Below, in pieces: positions 46,501 through 61,500 of a stretch of DNA of 64,000 bases. The notes beneath the pieces are model-generated. The model had not been told where the DNA came from. It ran no database searches and saw only the letters and a program-made list of their open reading frames with translations. Origin of the DNA: Branchiostoma floridae (lineage: Eukaryota > Chordata > Leptocardii > Amphioxiformes > Branchiostomatidae); assembly GCF_000003815.2 (NCBI RefSeq), contig NC_049989.1:1379705-1443704 (forward strand), read 5' to 3'. Position 1 is the first letter of the stretch. Each line of letters starts with the position of its first letter. The position numbers were made by a program, and so were the translations under genes.

Positions 46501-49500
46501 TACTGGTACACTGTTAGGGGGGTTCCAGTTTATCTGACAGGGAAAGAAAATCTCGGTCGATTTTGGATGGAGGGGTCGCGCTTTGGAGATAAACCTTAAC
46601 CCTATCCCTAACATTCTACTAACTTCAAGGCAAAACCTTAACCATAACCTAACCCTACACATAACCCATAACTTAGCCATGACCCTGTTCCAAACCTAAG
46701 CCCAATCCATTCCTAACCTAATAAATATTGCACCAATTCTGCGCAGGCGCATCATCTCATCCGGCACTTATTTGGCAAGCCATGTACTTGGCGTGACACC
46801 GGCACACTTATGTTAGGGTTACTGTTAGGGAGCCGGATCATAGGTGTGTCGGAAAATGTGGTGTTAAGTTTGAACATAGGGCTTTCACCTTTCTAATTGC
46901 TAATTCTATTTTTAAAAGGATCAATTTTTAAAAGGAAGGTCATGGTTTGTGGCACTTACATAGAAACACCACCAAACATAACCTTCTTTGCGAAAGTACC
47001 ATTCAGGAGCTATGAAAACCTCCTACTTTACTCACCACATCTTCGTGGATTCTCATCAACTCCTGTCCTGCAGTCTTCTTTCCCGTCGCAGTTTTGAGTG
47101 ACTTCGATTTCCTTGTGTTGGTCAGAAACACCTAGGCGTACCGCTGTATCCATGCAGGTTGTAATACCTAGTATGTTTATGAAAAAGTGGAGTTCATATA
47201 CCGAATGGGGTTTTTGGATACTCTCAGATCATGCCCTTGCTGTGTTTATCCATGTGATCGGACAGAATTCACGCTTAACCTAAGTGGTAAATGGAATGAA
47301 ATATGTGCTTTCGAAAGGGGTTACTTGGTTCTATCAACGTTTCTTCAATTTTTTTTTATTCTATCAGGAAACGCTGACAAATAAACCTACTGCAATCATT
47401 TTCGTCGGTAGAATCCAAACATCCTGGTACTCCGTTGCAGGAGGGGTCAGACGGGCATTTCTTTGTTGCTTCGCATTTTCTTTCATCATGAAGGCAATCG
47501 AAGACTTCTGCAAAGAAAGCAAAACAATTCTGTCACGCTCTATAGAGGCTTTTTTCTGACCAGTATATAGCAGAAAGGAATTATAATAACAATCAACAGC
47601 CCCAGATCTAAGCAAACTAATGCAACAAAAAGTCTGCCTAGTAAAATGCATAATTTAGGGGTCATTATGAAATTCCAATATAACATCGATGTCTTCTATT
47701 AAGTTTACATATGAATAAGATGTAATCATCATTTTATTGGGACACAAAACTAATTGATCACCATTTTCATCACATTTAATATAACAGGATTGGACAAAAT
47801 ATGACGCTCGTACATTACCCTTATTTCTAGAATCAATTTGACTTTAAACCCTCAAACACACATCCATTCGGAACCCAGGCGTAAATTTTGCAGTGCCATT
47901 TGAATATTTTCGATTTAAAGAACATTTCTTTCGTGACTTTGCCATTCAATATATTCTTACGAAGATTGTTGCAATACTGTGGAAATTATAAAGGAAAGTA
48001 TGTGTTCAGTCCGGCTGGGGTTCAAATGGGGTCTAAACTAGGCCGGCCAGGCAACTCAGTTTGTTAATATTCAACAAAAGGAAATTTCATAAAAATACAG
48101 AAAAAATACGGTTCCATATTTGTCGCAAATCCGTATTTTCGGATATTCGTCGTTTTCAGTATTAATAATACACATAAACTAACTAGAGTTCGGCGACTTC
48201 ATACCTCCATAAAATATTTAGAGCGTTTGTTAGTTTCATGCAAATGACTTATCATTAACAGGATTTATACATAGTGTTGTTCATCATTGAATAACGTACG
48301 GCACACATGTCACAAGTATAATTTCCCAATTCCCATCATTAATCATTAAGTTGTTTTGCAATTTTTGCATAAATTATGCAAATAATTTCCTCATTTGCAA
48401 ATTAAACATCTGCCTATATGTTCCACGGATTATAATTAACAAGTGTTACATTAATCGAAGTCCAGTTATTGCAAACAATGGAATTATACAAATTCCTAAT
48501 TAATTATCTAAACTAAGTCCCATTTGCAAAAGATGAATATCATTATGAACATCTTTGCTCAAGCTACCTGCATGCCTAAAATGATGCCAATCCGTCAATG
48601 TTTTCTGCAGTTATCCTCTTAGGAATCTCTTGACAAAAACGCCCCTGCAGTTCCGAAATTACATGTTCAGGGGGTTGAAACTTGCCCCACTTTGTTAAGA
48701 CGCTGAAAGCTATCTACCACCCAAATGTTCGACCATATCACGTCCGGGACAAGAGATACATAGAAAAAAACTGCTATGATCGAATCTTCTCATTAGTTAT
48801 GCATATATGCTCCTACTTTGCATAATTAGTATTTTAATTTGCACAAGTGTGTCTATGGTGCCTACATACCAAAAATCATGAAAATAACATCTTCCCTTCT
48901 TCAGAAATGCCCCTACTATTCCAAAACTAGCCGCTAGGGGGCCCAAACTTACGTCACTTATACCTGAGCACAAGAGCTATCTATCACTTAAAAATCGTGA
49001 CCATAGCTTGTTCAGAACACGAGTTGCAAAACCGGAAATTGCGCTGCAGTACCAAGGCCAGCCGCTAGGATGCCCAAAATCTAATCATTTCCAGCCTTTA
49101 TCCCACCCATTCAACACACTAAGTATGAAACCAATCCACCTAGCCAATCTTGAGTTATCTTGTTTACACACAGAAACACACACAGAAACACGCAGGGTGG
49201 GGAGTCTAGTCAGTATCTGCTGCCAGGAACAAAGGGATGGTATTCACGACATAAGGTTAAAAGTTATTAGCATATTAACTGTCAGATCTGTTTGAAAAAT
49301 TTTCTCCTCAACTTGTCAACAAAATGCTGTCAAACAAAGCAAAATGACACATAAGCGTGCTGCAAGCTTAAAGACACCATACCATATTTTCTACAAAATT
49401 AGGTTTGAAGGAAGAAATATCAGACCAGTGTTGAAAATTCAAAATGTTGGCCAGATTTCCTGTGTTTCTTTGAATTCGGTGTACAACAAAATGCTGTCAA

Positions 49501-52500
49501 ACAAAGCAAAATGACACATAAGCGTGATGAAAGGCAAACGACACCATACCATATTTTCTACATTAGGTTTGAAGGAAGAAATATCAGACCAGTGTTTAAA
49601 ATTCAAAATGTTGGCCAGATTTCCTGTGTTTCTTTGAATTCGGTGTAGAAGTACATCTACACTCTTTCCTGCACAATTTTGCTCGTTACCTTTGTCTGAG
49701 TTATTGAATGTCAACAACATTGCTATTTGGTGTCTTGCCTTTCAGAAGCTATTTGGTGTCTTGTTTTCAAATAAGAGCTGTTATCCTCATTGTAGAGAAT
49801 AAGAGCATTTTTTGTGTGGGGGGGGGGGGGGCAAAAATTATTCCCTGTGACATCTCTATTTCTTTAACAGTAGTTATTGCCTTTCTATTGTAGTTTGTGT
49901 GTCTACAAATAGAACTTTTAATCGTGGCACCGTTTTTGCAATGTGAGAGACTAGAATTACTTGCACAGTCACCACCAGCGTATAATCTCCCAGTGCCCCA
50001 ATGTTTCCCTTCTAGGCTGGGCTTAGTGGGTCTGTAGTCATTACTTAACATTATTTCTGTTAACCCTATCCAGACTGGCAGGGGGGGGGGGGGGCTAAAA
50101 GTGCTCGCGCCAACTTTGACGTCGTATAGCCCCCAAACGGCTTGTGCTAGAACAACCATACTTAGTGTCTTTTCCTAGAACAATGTTAGCAACAATTTAC
50201 AAATAAATGAGTAAGTTTATAATTTTTCGTCTTGCCATGGCAACGGGAAAGGCGAATTTTACAAAAATCAATGATTTTGGTTTAAATGTACTGATCATCT
50301 AGAATGGCGGTTAGCTAAACTACAGATGACATCATTTTATGAAGTCATTTTGACGTCGTTGTGCATAACAAATAAATGTTGATAAGAAACCTTTATTTTT
50401 GCAAAAAAAATTAATGACGTCATATATAATAACGTCATATTGCGTCATAATGATATACAAATTAAAGGAATTTTAAAGCTCGACTAGCATATTACCCCCT
50501 GCAAATTTTTTAATCGTACGTTTGAAAATACGAAGGGGGGGTGCGAATGACCCCCCTCCCAGTCCAAGAAATGCCAAAAAAATCCCAGTCTGGATAGGGT
50601 TAAGAGAAAGCGTACAAATTTATGTGCAACCGACCTAAAACTCTTTATCTAGTTTTTACTACTTGAACTCCACAGTGTACGTATCAGCCCTGCTACAGCA
50701 CCCATGTTGACTGTGTGAAAGCCTGTTGCAGACTGAACCCGATAGTCTACGTTAGCCGAATTTATTGTGTGATTTTATAGTACCACCTTAGTCTTTAAGC
50801 AGGTAAGCACAGACCCAATAAGCTCTGGCTCAACCGTTTGCAGACCCTTCTTGGCGAAGGCAATGAATGTCTGTGTTTAGCGTTCAGATGATTAGAAACT
50901 AGATTTACCACAGTCTTGCTCGTCCTCCCAGTTACCACAAAAGTCGCGATCGTCACATAGGTGGAATGTAGCTCCACATTTTCCTAAGCTACAGATGTGA
51001 TTGTAGCTTTTATCTGATACCGAGATTTCCTTTTCCTTTCTTCTTTCTTTATATTCTTCCAGAGCGTGCCAATACCCGTCACAAGTTCCTGTAATTGAAA
51101 TTAGAATGAGTTTTCTTTTTTATTTCCTTACTTGAAACCGTCGGACACATCACGGTTATTGTCAGACCATAATAAGATAAAATAGTTTAAGGTCAAGCTG
51201 TCCAAGAAATAAAATGCAACTGGCACATGAAAATAGTGAATGTAGCCCTTTGCTAATATACTTCAATTTCTATAGCCTACAAATGCCTTATCTTTCTTTT
51301 TGGACACGCATCTTTTAACAGAAATCAGAAAAAAATCGCATTAAACCTCTGTATTGGGAGTCTTGAAAAGATGCAGAGGCATAAAACTCACCACAGTTCT
51401 GTTCGTCAGCAGGACCGTAAAAAGTTAAAGTTGCATTATCCATGTATTCACAGTCAGGATGCATATCACATACAAGGTGTTTGGAGATGCACTGGTTCCA
51501 TGGCCAACCACAGTCGAAGCCATCGACAGTATGACAAAAGTCTTCTGTGAATGTGCATTTTCGCACGACAGAAACGTTTGCTATACTTTGACATAAAACA
51601 CACAAAGATATCTACACAATCTGCCAAATACATTTGGTGGGGGGGGGGGTTATTATAAAAAAAATTGAATTAAAATGTCTGTAGTACCCATGTTAGAATT
51701 CTGCTTTCAGTGTGTATACCTATGATTTCATATTGTAATAAAGTAACTCATTTAATAATAGTTTATGTCAGTCTAAATGCCTGGTAGAGATTATAGAAAA
51801 CATGCGGCTCGCGCATGTTAAACGTGATGTGAGACATCGACAAGCAAAATACGAGAGCAATGCTTTCCTTTTAAAACATTAGTCCCTTTGTATTGTCTGT
51901 TCTGCACCTTAAGAAGTATTCTAACACGTACAAAACCAAGTCATGGAAATGGAAACAATACCGCAAAACTGTTCGTCATCATGACAGTCATTCCCGGCAA
52001 GGGACTGACATTGCTGCCGGGCATCGCAAATATCTTTAGGGACGTAGCATCCCGAGCCCTGATCACACGTGCAGTCCCATCCGCCATATCCTTCACAGAA
52101 TGTCGTGTAGTATTTGTACATGCCTGTATCATCATCCGATCGTGCTGGTTGCAACATGTACGACGTACGAACAAAATTACAAATGACATGTGTTTACTAA
52201 GATACCGTTCCTTTTGTTTAAGGTGCTGAGTTAGTATGTGTGTGTGTTTGTGTGTGTGTCTGTGTTTGTGTGTGTGTGTCTGTGTTTGTATATGGTGGTG
52301 TGCAAACAGCATGCTTTGGAGAACCGTTAATGAATCTAAATATTATATATCGACTATGCATTTTTTTACCTTATCTGCATTTTATTTTATGATGTTTTGG
52401 TTAAACCTGCTGACCTGCTTAGTATGAATGACGTAGCAGATGTTTTCAAAAATCATATACCGTAGTGGTAGGTGTCGCTTACACGAAGCAATCGTTACAA

Positions 52501-55500
52501 TATAGCCCCCCCCCCCCCATAGGATATTTTACTGCAGTGAAACAGCCAATCCTTTTTCGTGCGCGCGTGCGCGAGTGTGTGAGACAACGATTTAACAGTT
52601 GTAATATATCTTATTTTTGCTTTGATAAATGTTGTACACGATTGTATATGAACTATTTAACTTTGTCCATTATCACGACGTAGCTGCAATCTATGCTATG
52701 ACCTAAAATATTTGACATCTGTAATCTAAAAAAACAAAGTGATACGACAGAAATTCAACAAGCATAATTTCCTAATTTCCTGTACATACCACGTTCGAAG
52801 GAGTATGCAATGGTATAAACTTACAGCAGTACATTTCGTCCTCCCCGTTGCCACAGTGTATTATAGTATCACAGTAGATGTAGCTTGATAAACTGTCGCT
52901 TGGTAAAATGTCGATTTTCAAAGGAAAACATGTATTTTCGACCATTGGACATCTCTCACACAAATTAGGCTCGTACATCCCTGTAAGACAACAATGTGTA
53001 TACGTCACTTTGCGGTCAATCAATTTACAATTTCTGTGTAAACTCAGTGAATTCACCAACCATTTTTCGTAGTAGGGCGATCAATTTGCCCAAAGAATGC
53101 AGCTCGAGTTCTGAAAGAGTGTGTTTTAATAAATCACATGGATTTTTGTCAGCCATCTGTTGTTGAACGGCCGGCAACGCTGCGTACCCAATAATAAATT
53201 ATTAAATGAAATATGACAACTTAAGTTGAAATTATAAGATAACGCCGGCATTGCTCATTCTATTTACACATTGAGCAATGAAACAATGGCGTTATTAGTT
53301 ACTCTGTACTTGAACATAGTACCTTGGAAGCAGCTGACCTCGTCTTGGAAATACCAGTCATTCCATCCATCACAAACGCTATCCAATGGAATACACACTT
53401 CATGGAGCAGGTACAGCATGTCAGTTCCCTCCATGAAAATCTCTCTTTTCCATTTGGGGAAGCCAGCCATTTCATAATGTCCGCAGTAATCTTTAAAAAA
53501 AGTATCAACGGAACTGCTAAAAGATATTGCATGTATATTGTACATCTAAATGTCAATACATTTACAATAGTTTATTTGCAATAACGTGGAAAAACGTAGG
53601 CTAGGAAAGACAGAAAGGATTAACCCTATCCAGATTTGGGGGGCGTGGGGGGTGTAAAAGTGCCAGCGTCAACTTTATGTATATCTCTAACTTCTAACAT
53701 ATCATAATGTGACATTTATAATTAGATATTCATAATCTATGCTAATGAGATGGCGCATTTGGACAAAAGCCGACCATATCGTGATGAAAAGTATAATTAG
53801 CAAATTCTCCGTCGGGTTTCTCACAACTCTATATTTTCTTACAAAAACATTCATGTGAATGTTTTCATCCATTTCCATGGGATTTTAGGGTTACATGTTG
53901 AAACAGGTATATCTTAAGACATCAGCTTGATAATCCAAGTTGTCGGATTGAAAATGATAACTAGCTAGCGAAAATACATATGGCGTCATCATTTGAAGTC
54001 ATTTTGAAGTAGTCGTGGTGGCCTTTGACAACAGCAGTCTTAGAAGACTTAAATATTGACATGAAACCCTTTATGGCGAACATTATTGCGAACAAGATGT
54101 GTGATTTCTTGAGGTGTTAGGGCAACTCCCCGTTTTAGCCAATAAAATCAATTAATAACATCAAAATAACGTCATATTACTTCATAATGATATCAAAATT
54201 TAAGGCATTATAAAACTTTAGAAGCATATCACTCCCTGCAAATTTGGTGATCGTACTGTAAGCCATTTTGAAATTACGAAGGGGAGAGCCGAATGAGATC
54301 CCCCCCCCCCCTGCCACAAGGCCAGGGAATGCCCCAAAAGCCCAGTCTGGATAAGGTTGAATTAGTAATACAAATGAACCCTATTCTAGTATCTGGTACG
54401 TCATATAATGTTAATGTACGTTATATAACTTAAGAGCACTTGTCAAGAAAAGCAAAATTGTTGTCTACCGCAGCCAATCTCATCTGAGAAGTCCCTGCAT
54501 TGAACTGCTCGGTTGCATCTGCCCTGTCCATTGATACATCTCGGGAACGGAGGGATTGAGTTTTTACAGGGCCAGTACCCGATAGATCTGCACAATTCAT
54601 CTGTAGTAGAATAAAATGATATCGCTACACCATGGTATTGGATTGGTATCATAAGAAAGTTGCTTAGCAAGTAATTTTTTTAGGCCTCTGAACCACATCT
54701 TAATATAGCCCTACTTTACATATTCCAGTATCATGTGGGCCAATACTTAGGCCACACTAACCTAATTTCATGGATAACTTCCTATGGTGACCCAAAAATG
54801 ACACTGGAGGGCGAAAAAAAATGGAAAAAAATTACTACTAAACAATTGGACTACAAAGCTGGTATTACAAATTGAACGGCAGAACACAGTTTGTATTTAT
54901 TTGTAGGAGGCACATATAGGTTGTCTTATTAATCTTAGTACACTCAGCTGACGTAATCGATCGATGTGTAATATTTTGGCACGAAGGAGGAGCACAACTT
55001 TGCAAGAAATTTTGACTGAAACTTATAAACTCTGCTTCTTTCAGAGACTGGCTTTCCCCCATCCCGGGGTGAAGCCAGTTGGCGGCTAATGCGGACTAGC
55101 CACAAACAGAACTCTATTTACACACGAACCGAGCGCTACCGCAACCTTACATTGCCACTGTATTGAATAAGGAATTGTGACCGTTCACACGAATATCTCG
55201 TTGTTGATCTGAATGTTGATATATTCTATTATATTATTCATTTAACGTTTCATTTCCAACATATGGCATTTTAATCGCAATAATTTTCATGTTTTAAGCC
55301 CGTGAAATGTTATGCGTTTAACTCGTTTGTAAATTCTGAAACAATTCAGCCTCGGCTGCTATTTCTGGACTACTTGTACGATTTGTATGCAATAAACCAG
55401 TTATTATTAAAGCAATTCGATTTTGTTTCCTCTAAGTTAGATTTAATTTGATATTTTATGGTATTGTATCATAGGTTATTTAGTTTGTTCGCTTTTGTTT

Positions 55501-58500
55501 CTCATGCGTTCATAATTTCTTTTGTTTGATAAATCTATTTATTGAATTGTTGTAATTTAGATAAGTGGTGGTCTTTATATAGCTATAAGCTTTCGGCCTC
55601 CCCTGCACTGTCATATTTCATCAATATTTCTTTGTTATGTTTTTCTTAAGTGAGAATAAGCAAAAGTCGAAATAAAACATCTTTATAATACCATATTAAC
55701 ATGAACATTGATAGCGCACTGAATATGGTCACAGCTGGAATAAGAGCCTTACCACAGTTCTGTTCGTCCGACCCATCAGCGCAATCAGAAATGCCGTTAC
55801 ACAAAAAATCCCCTTTCACACAACCGGGAGCATCACGGCACTTCCAGTAGGCAGCATCGCCGAATGAGCCATGAAGGGAGCAGAATTCGTCTTTCAGAAA
55901 AGAGAAGGGAGTTTTTAGATTCAAGACAGAAGAAGACTAAAACTTTGCTCTTTGAAGTACCGTTAAAGTTCCTTTTCAGCAGATCTACATAACATTTACA
56001 GGAACTTTAAAGACAACGGTTTTCGCAACACCTATTGTTATAGAGTGCAGTTAACAAATCGATTTAACCCAATTTCAGGAAAGGCCATACTATATCTTAG
56101 ATGATAAATTGCATTTTATCCACACCATAGGTGAAGAGTGAAATGTATTGTATTCGTAATGTTTCTTCTCCTGTCAAATCTTAAAATGGATTAATTAGTG
56201 GACCGTTTAACCTGGAATTTGGCACAAGTGTAATGTGGAAAAATACACACAGAAGTTGTTTTTTTTAAGTCTTGTTAGATGCCTTTCAAATAACTTATAT
56301 TGTCCATTTTCAAACCGAAACTGTGTTTTTTGCTTTCATTGCCCTAGTATTCAGATCAACTGACCTAAACTTTGATATAGGGTGATGATTATTCGATAAT
56401 TTACTTTTTGAGCAGAAGAATGTATGGACCAGTAAATGTAAATATGGTGATTGACCTAAAAATATGAATACTTTGTGCTTAATATATATGAACAGCCCAT
56501 TATCACCGTGTGACCTATCTGAATTAGATTTTGAGCAGTCTCCTTTTGCAAAGGAAGGGGGATGAAATGAAATATGCTTTGTTTGCTCGCGAGTCGCGAG
56601 CAAATGTTCATTTCATTTTAATCATCCATAGAAATAGTTCATGACAAGCTGCATGATATGCATACACCCATTTTGAACATATTTCTCACTACTGGAAATA
56701 ACTTCAGTTGGCTTCATTTCCTTTTTCACTTTTCAGTTAATCTAATGTCAGAATTTTTTCTCGAACATATTTCATGTACAAATGAATCACTTGTAACAGT
56801 TGTCAAGTTGGGGTTAGATCATACCTATATGTCAGGCATTAGGCGTCCTCGTCACAAAAAAAAAGGTAAAGAACGTTTATTATAATAAGTAACATGCCTA
56901 CCGCAGTTAATCTCGTCCGATCCGTCAGAACAGTCTTTTCTGCCATCGCAAACTTTCGTGATCTTAACACAGCCTGTCAAATCACGACACTGAATTTCTT
57001 CTCGTTGAAGCAAGTAGTTGCGTTTCCTGTAGTCTACACAGCTGTCTGTAAAAAAGTACTTGATTTTACAAATGGTACCCTTATCTATAGCCCATAGAGA
57101 TATCGCGTGTGGGATTGCGTGGCTCAATCGGCAGCGCGTTGGTCTCAGGTCAAAAGGGTCCTGAGTTCAAACCCGGCTGCCGTGTCACCGATCTTGTGCC
57201 CTTGGGAAAGGTACTTTACACAAATTTCCTCACTTAACTCAGGTATGAATGAGTACCTAGCTGTGGCTAGTGGCAGTAACAGGACTTTGTGGCGGTCACA
57301 GGCCATAGGGGCATTTTCGGGCATGACGCACCCGCCATGACACACGAGTCAGGGGTAGGAAGAACCCCTTGCATCCCAGGTCGGAAGTCCTCCTAGGCCT
57401 AGGAGACGGAAACTCAAAACAACAAACCTGCATCTGCTGGGGCCTTCTTACACGTTGTATACAGTTACCCCTGTGCGTCATTGGACGAGAGGGTGGAGAA
57501 GGAAGTGCACACCCCTCCTTCACCTTAAAAAACCCAAGTGCAGGCCGGGCAGACGTTTCGCCTTAAACCCACCCTGTCTTCCTACCATTGTCTTCCGAGA
57601 CAGACGGATGCCAACCAACAGATTAGTGATAACGAAGTCATTGATAATGAATTAAATAACAATCTTTTTGTACGCAACCAAATGTTTTATTTCTCCAACG
57701 TTTCGGTGCCGGTCTGTCACCTGTGTCCTAATGTCTTTCAGTTTTACAGTTTTTTGTTAGTCTACCAAAAGACTGCGAAACTAAAAGACATCAGAACATA
57801 GGTGTTGTCATCATCATACTTTAATTATATAGATACTTTATGATTCAGCCAAACCTATGCGCATGCAAACCACAAAGTTAAATGGTTAACCTGAACTGCA
57901 TACTACCACAAAATTTCCAGATTGGATAACCCACGTCGGTGACTAGAATGGAGTTAAAATTCAACTTAGTACTTTATTGATGCAGATATGTATTCTTAAA
58001 GTCGCTATTAAGATGTTTAGCAAACGAAATCTCCAAAATCGAAATTTTACGTATTACGCTGCTCGAATGGGATCTGTTTTAAATCAATATATAGTTAAGC
58101 TAGGATTGGTGGCTTTTTGTTTTCTATATCACCGATATATTTTGCAACATAAATGTTAGGAATTTTTCAGCCGGCCAGGGAACAGTACGCGACCTTTTTA
58201 ATTATTGTTGTTGTAGGTGAGATGTATTTGTGTTCTATCCTTTCGCCTGGCTGTATTTTTAAAGATTGTTTTACGCGATGGATGTTTGTAGGGCATTGCT
58301 GTTAACAAGAAAGGCAATTTCTTGGGTGACCTATTATAAATGTTTCTCATTGATTATACAAAATGAGGTCCTCATTTCCATGAAAGATATTAGCTGATCT
58401 CCATGACTTACGTCCGCATGTTCAACTTAACGTAGATGTTGCTGCCAAATGTTGCAAGAATGCAATTTTTGTCATTTGGCACTATATTAACAATTTCTCA

Positions 58501-61500
58501 TTATGTAAATTAGGTAACGATTTGCACACTCTATTGATGGTTCTCTCTTTTCTAGGTAAATATGTCATGTTAAAGTGCCCAAGTAGAAATACTGTGGCTT
58601 AATAAATCATGCTCATTAATTATGCAAATTAACCCCTGGTTTGCATTAATAGCCCTAATTTATTGAAGACATCTCCGAAGTTATTTAAATGTCAAAAATC
58701 ACGATGATCCGTTAACTGATTTCCGAGTTATTCCCTTCAAAAGGATGGTGCAATTGCGCACGGGCCAGCAAATCGCTGTGGAATTTCGGGCATTTTCGCC
58801 AATCAGATATATCCTTAACCCTCAAGCACACGACCTTTTTTTGCGACTAAAATAACCGAGTGGGGTCCAAACGGACCCCAAAATGTTTTGTTCATAAAAT
58901 CTCAGTACCATTTCTTATCGGCGATCATTGTATATACATTGCTTCGTCAATGTAAGAGGAAGATTTTGAGATGTTAATGTGTTGCTAGTTCAAACTCATT
59001 ATCATAATTTATGCAAAAGTTCAGAAGGACCACGTTTTGCACTAAACCTATTCCTACCAGATAGGGAAATTTTGAGGCCCTCAGCAACATTTATGTCGTA
59101 TAAGTCATGAACGGCTAAAGCTAAAGCTACGAAACTTGGTAATTTATCAAAAAATATTGTTTGCAGAAGTTTTTGATCAATAAAGTAAGTTTATCATTTT
59201 TGGGGGTTGCCATGGCAACCATATTCTAACAGGCATATTTTTGCCAAAATTTGACAATTTCAATTTAAACAAGGTTTTCTTGGTAAACTACACCTGTTTT
59301 CTGACAACAAGTAAATTCTATGAAATTCAATGTAATTTTCATGACTTAAAATTTTTAATTTATGCTAATTTCATGACGTCATTGGTCAAAATCCAAGATG
59401 GCCGCCCTGATTTGGTAAATGACGTCATAATGTCGTCACATTACATGTTGATGACACAGAAATTTTTGTGAAAATTAAAGGTTACATTCTTATTATCGTC
59501 TAAAAGTTTGGTAGTCATACTATAAGTGGTTAAGGAGTTAGCCTCCAAAGTTTGTTTTATAAACTGCACATTTTTGCTGGGGTCCGTTTGGACCCCAGAG
59601 GGACTGAACACAAACTTTCTTTATAATTTCCACATAATTGTACCAATCTTTGCGAAAACTTAGGAAAAGGTATAAGACATATTGACTGACAAAGTCACGG
59701 AAGGATTTTTTCTTCAGATCAAAAATGTTTAAATGGCACTTCAAAATGTATGCCTAGGGTCCAAACAGACCCCACTCGGGTGTTTGAGGGTTAACAGTAA
59801 GCCTAATATTTCTCTCTATTTGAGTTTCATATGGCATATTTTTTAGCATTTTAACATGAAATGCAGTGTATTTATAAACTGTCCTTATTCATTATGCAAA
59901 TTAGCCCCTGACTTGCATGATTAGCATTTGATTATGTAAGGCTAACACTGAAGCTATCTACATTCCTAATATAATGAAGATCCGTCAAACCATTCCCGAG
60001 TTATTCCCCTCTAAAGGGATAAGGCAACTACACATGCTTGGGGAAAAATTCATAACATCCCTGCCAATTTTTGGGAATTCTGGTCAAACGGACGCTCTCT
60101 ATACTATTAGGATAGCCCATGAGGCGTCGCCAAAAACCTACCGGGACAGTCTCGCTCGTCCTCTGTGACTTTCCCACAGTTCCGCTCACCGTCGCACACA
60201 CGAATCGGACTGTAGCAACCCACTTCCCCGTCACACATGCGCCGATGTTTTTCAGGACAGGCGGCAAACCCTGTTACCGAAAAAGCGGAGCTACTTAAGA
60301 CGACATATATGATACCACTAGAACATTAAAAATTGATGCTACGGTCTACTTTTCGGTTAAGTTTGTACTCAATGGGTAAAGTATATCGGCTGCATAACAC
60401 TAGTTAAATGTTAATCCTAATGGTATTTTGATGGATATTAATTTGAAAAGAGCTATTTTTGACCAATCGGCCACTTAACGGACTTTGGGGTGATTGCAGT
60501 TTTAAGGTTGTTTTCCAATATTCGAAGAAAGCTACTGATTTGAGGCGGCCGTGTATTTTGCCCTGCACCCTGACACGTCATTGTCCGTAACGCATTGCAC
60601 TCTCAAATGTAAGCTAGCCCTTTATGAATTAAATTCCTCAATATTCACATCAGCCTGATAACATACAGTCAAATCTCAAATTAAGTGTCATAAGTATGAG
60701 ATCAGTATGAAAATGCCGTCTGTTGCCACTAAGGTATCAGGTGAAACTGTCAAACTAAATTGAATTTGTGTTGATAATGAAGTATCTGTGATCTAGCACA
60801 CTTCAAAGTATTCCTTTAGATAGACAATCAGTGGCTGTTCTTAGTTTTATAGTTTGCCTGTAAGCCATTTTAAATGACAGGAATATCTGGCGTTAGGCCA
60901 ATGAGACAACTGTCCCCTTGTTCCCTTTGGCCCCTCACTTTATACAGGTAAAAATTAGAACATAATCATTGCTATTGATTTTCATCTGATCGGACGTCAT
61001 ATGAAGATCCTGTGTTTAAGGAGAGTCACAACTCAAGCGCAGAATAAATATAGAATACAACATGGTGCATTCCGTATCACCCGAGGTACCAGTGTATTAT
61101 ATATATTCTATATTTATTCTGAGAAAACACATATTTCGATGCGAAATGCACCAGAAGTTGAGAAAATGTTGTGTCCTCGACCAAAATATTGTAACAACAG
61201 CAATCTTAACGTCCGAATCCGGTATTCGAATTTTCAACCGTGCCGTTTTCGGCCCGTTCGAAATAGTTTGATTTACTCGAAGGAAGCCTGTGTGATACAA
61301 CTTAGAACCCGTGTGATACGGGAAGTTATCACACGGCCCAGAACACCCGTATCGAACGTTTTCGCGTCACAGTTATGACATACTAATACTTACAGCAGTT
61401 CCGTTCGTCAGTGTCGTCATCATCTCCGCAGTCCAAGATGCCGTCACACACGCTGCATTCTTTGATACATCTCTCGCTGTAAGGACAAATGACTTCGTCC

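Noticed and set aside
57107-57175. Functional tRNA gene
   Set aside because: The A- and B-box are present but the cloverleaf is poor and the SINE body continues directly.
61001-61378. 125-codon plus-strand frame near LDLa module 1
   Set aside because: It overlaps hairpin repeats and the intron of the minus-strand gene. No domain seen.
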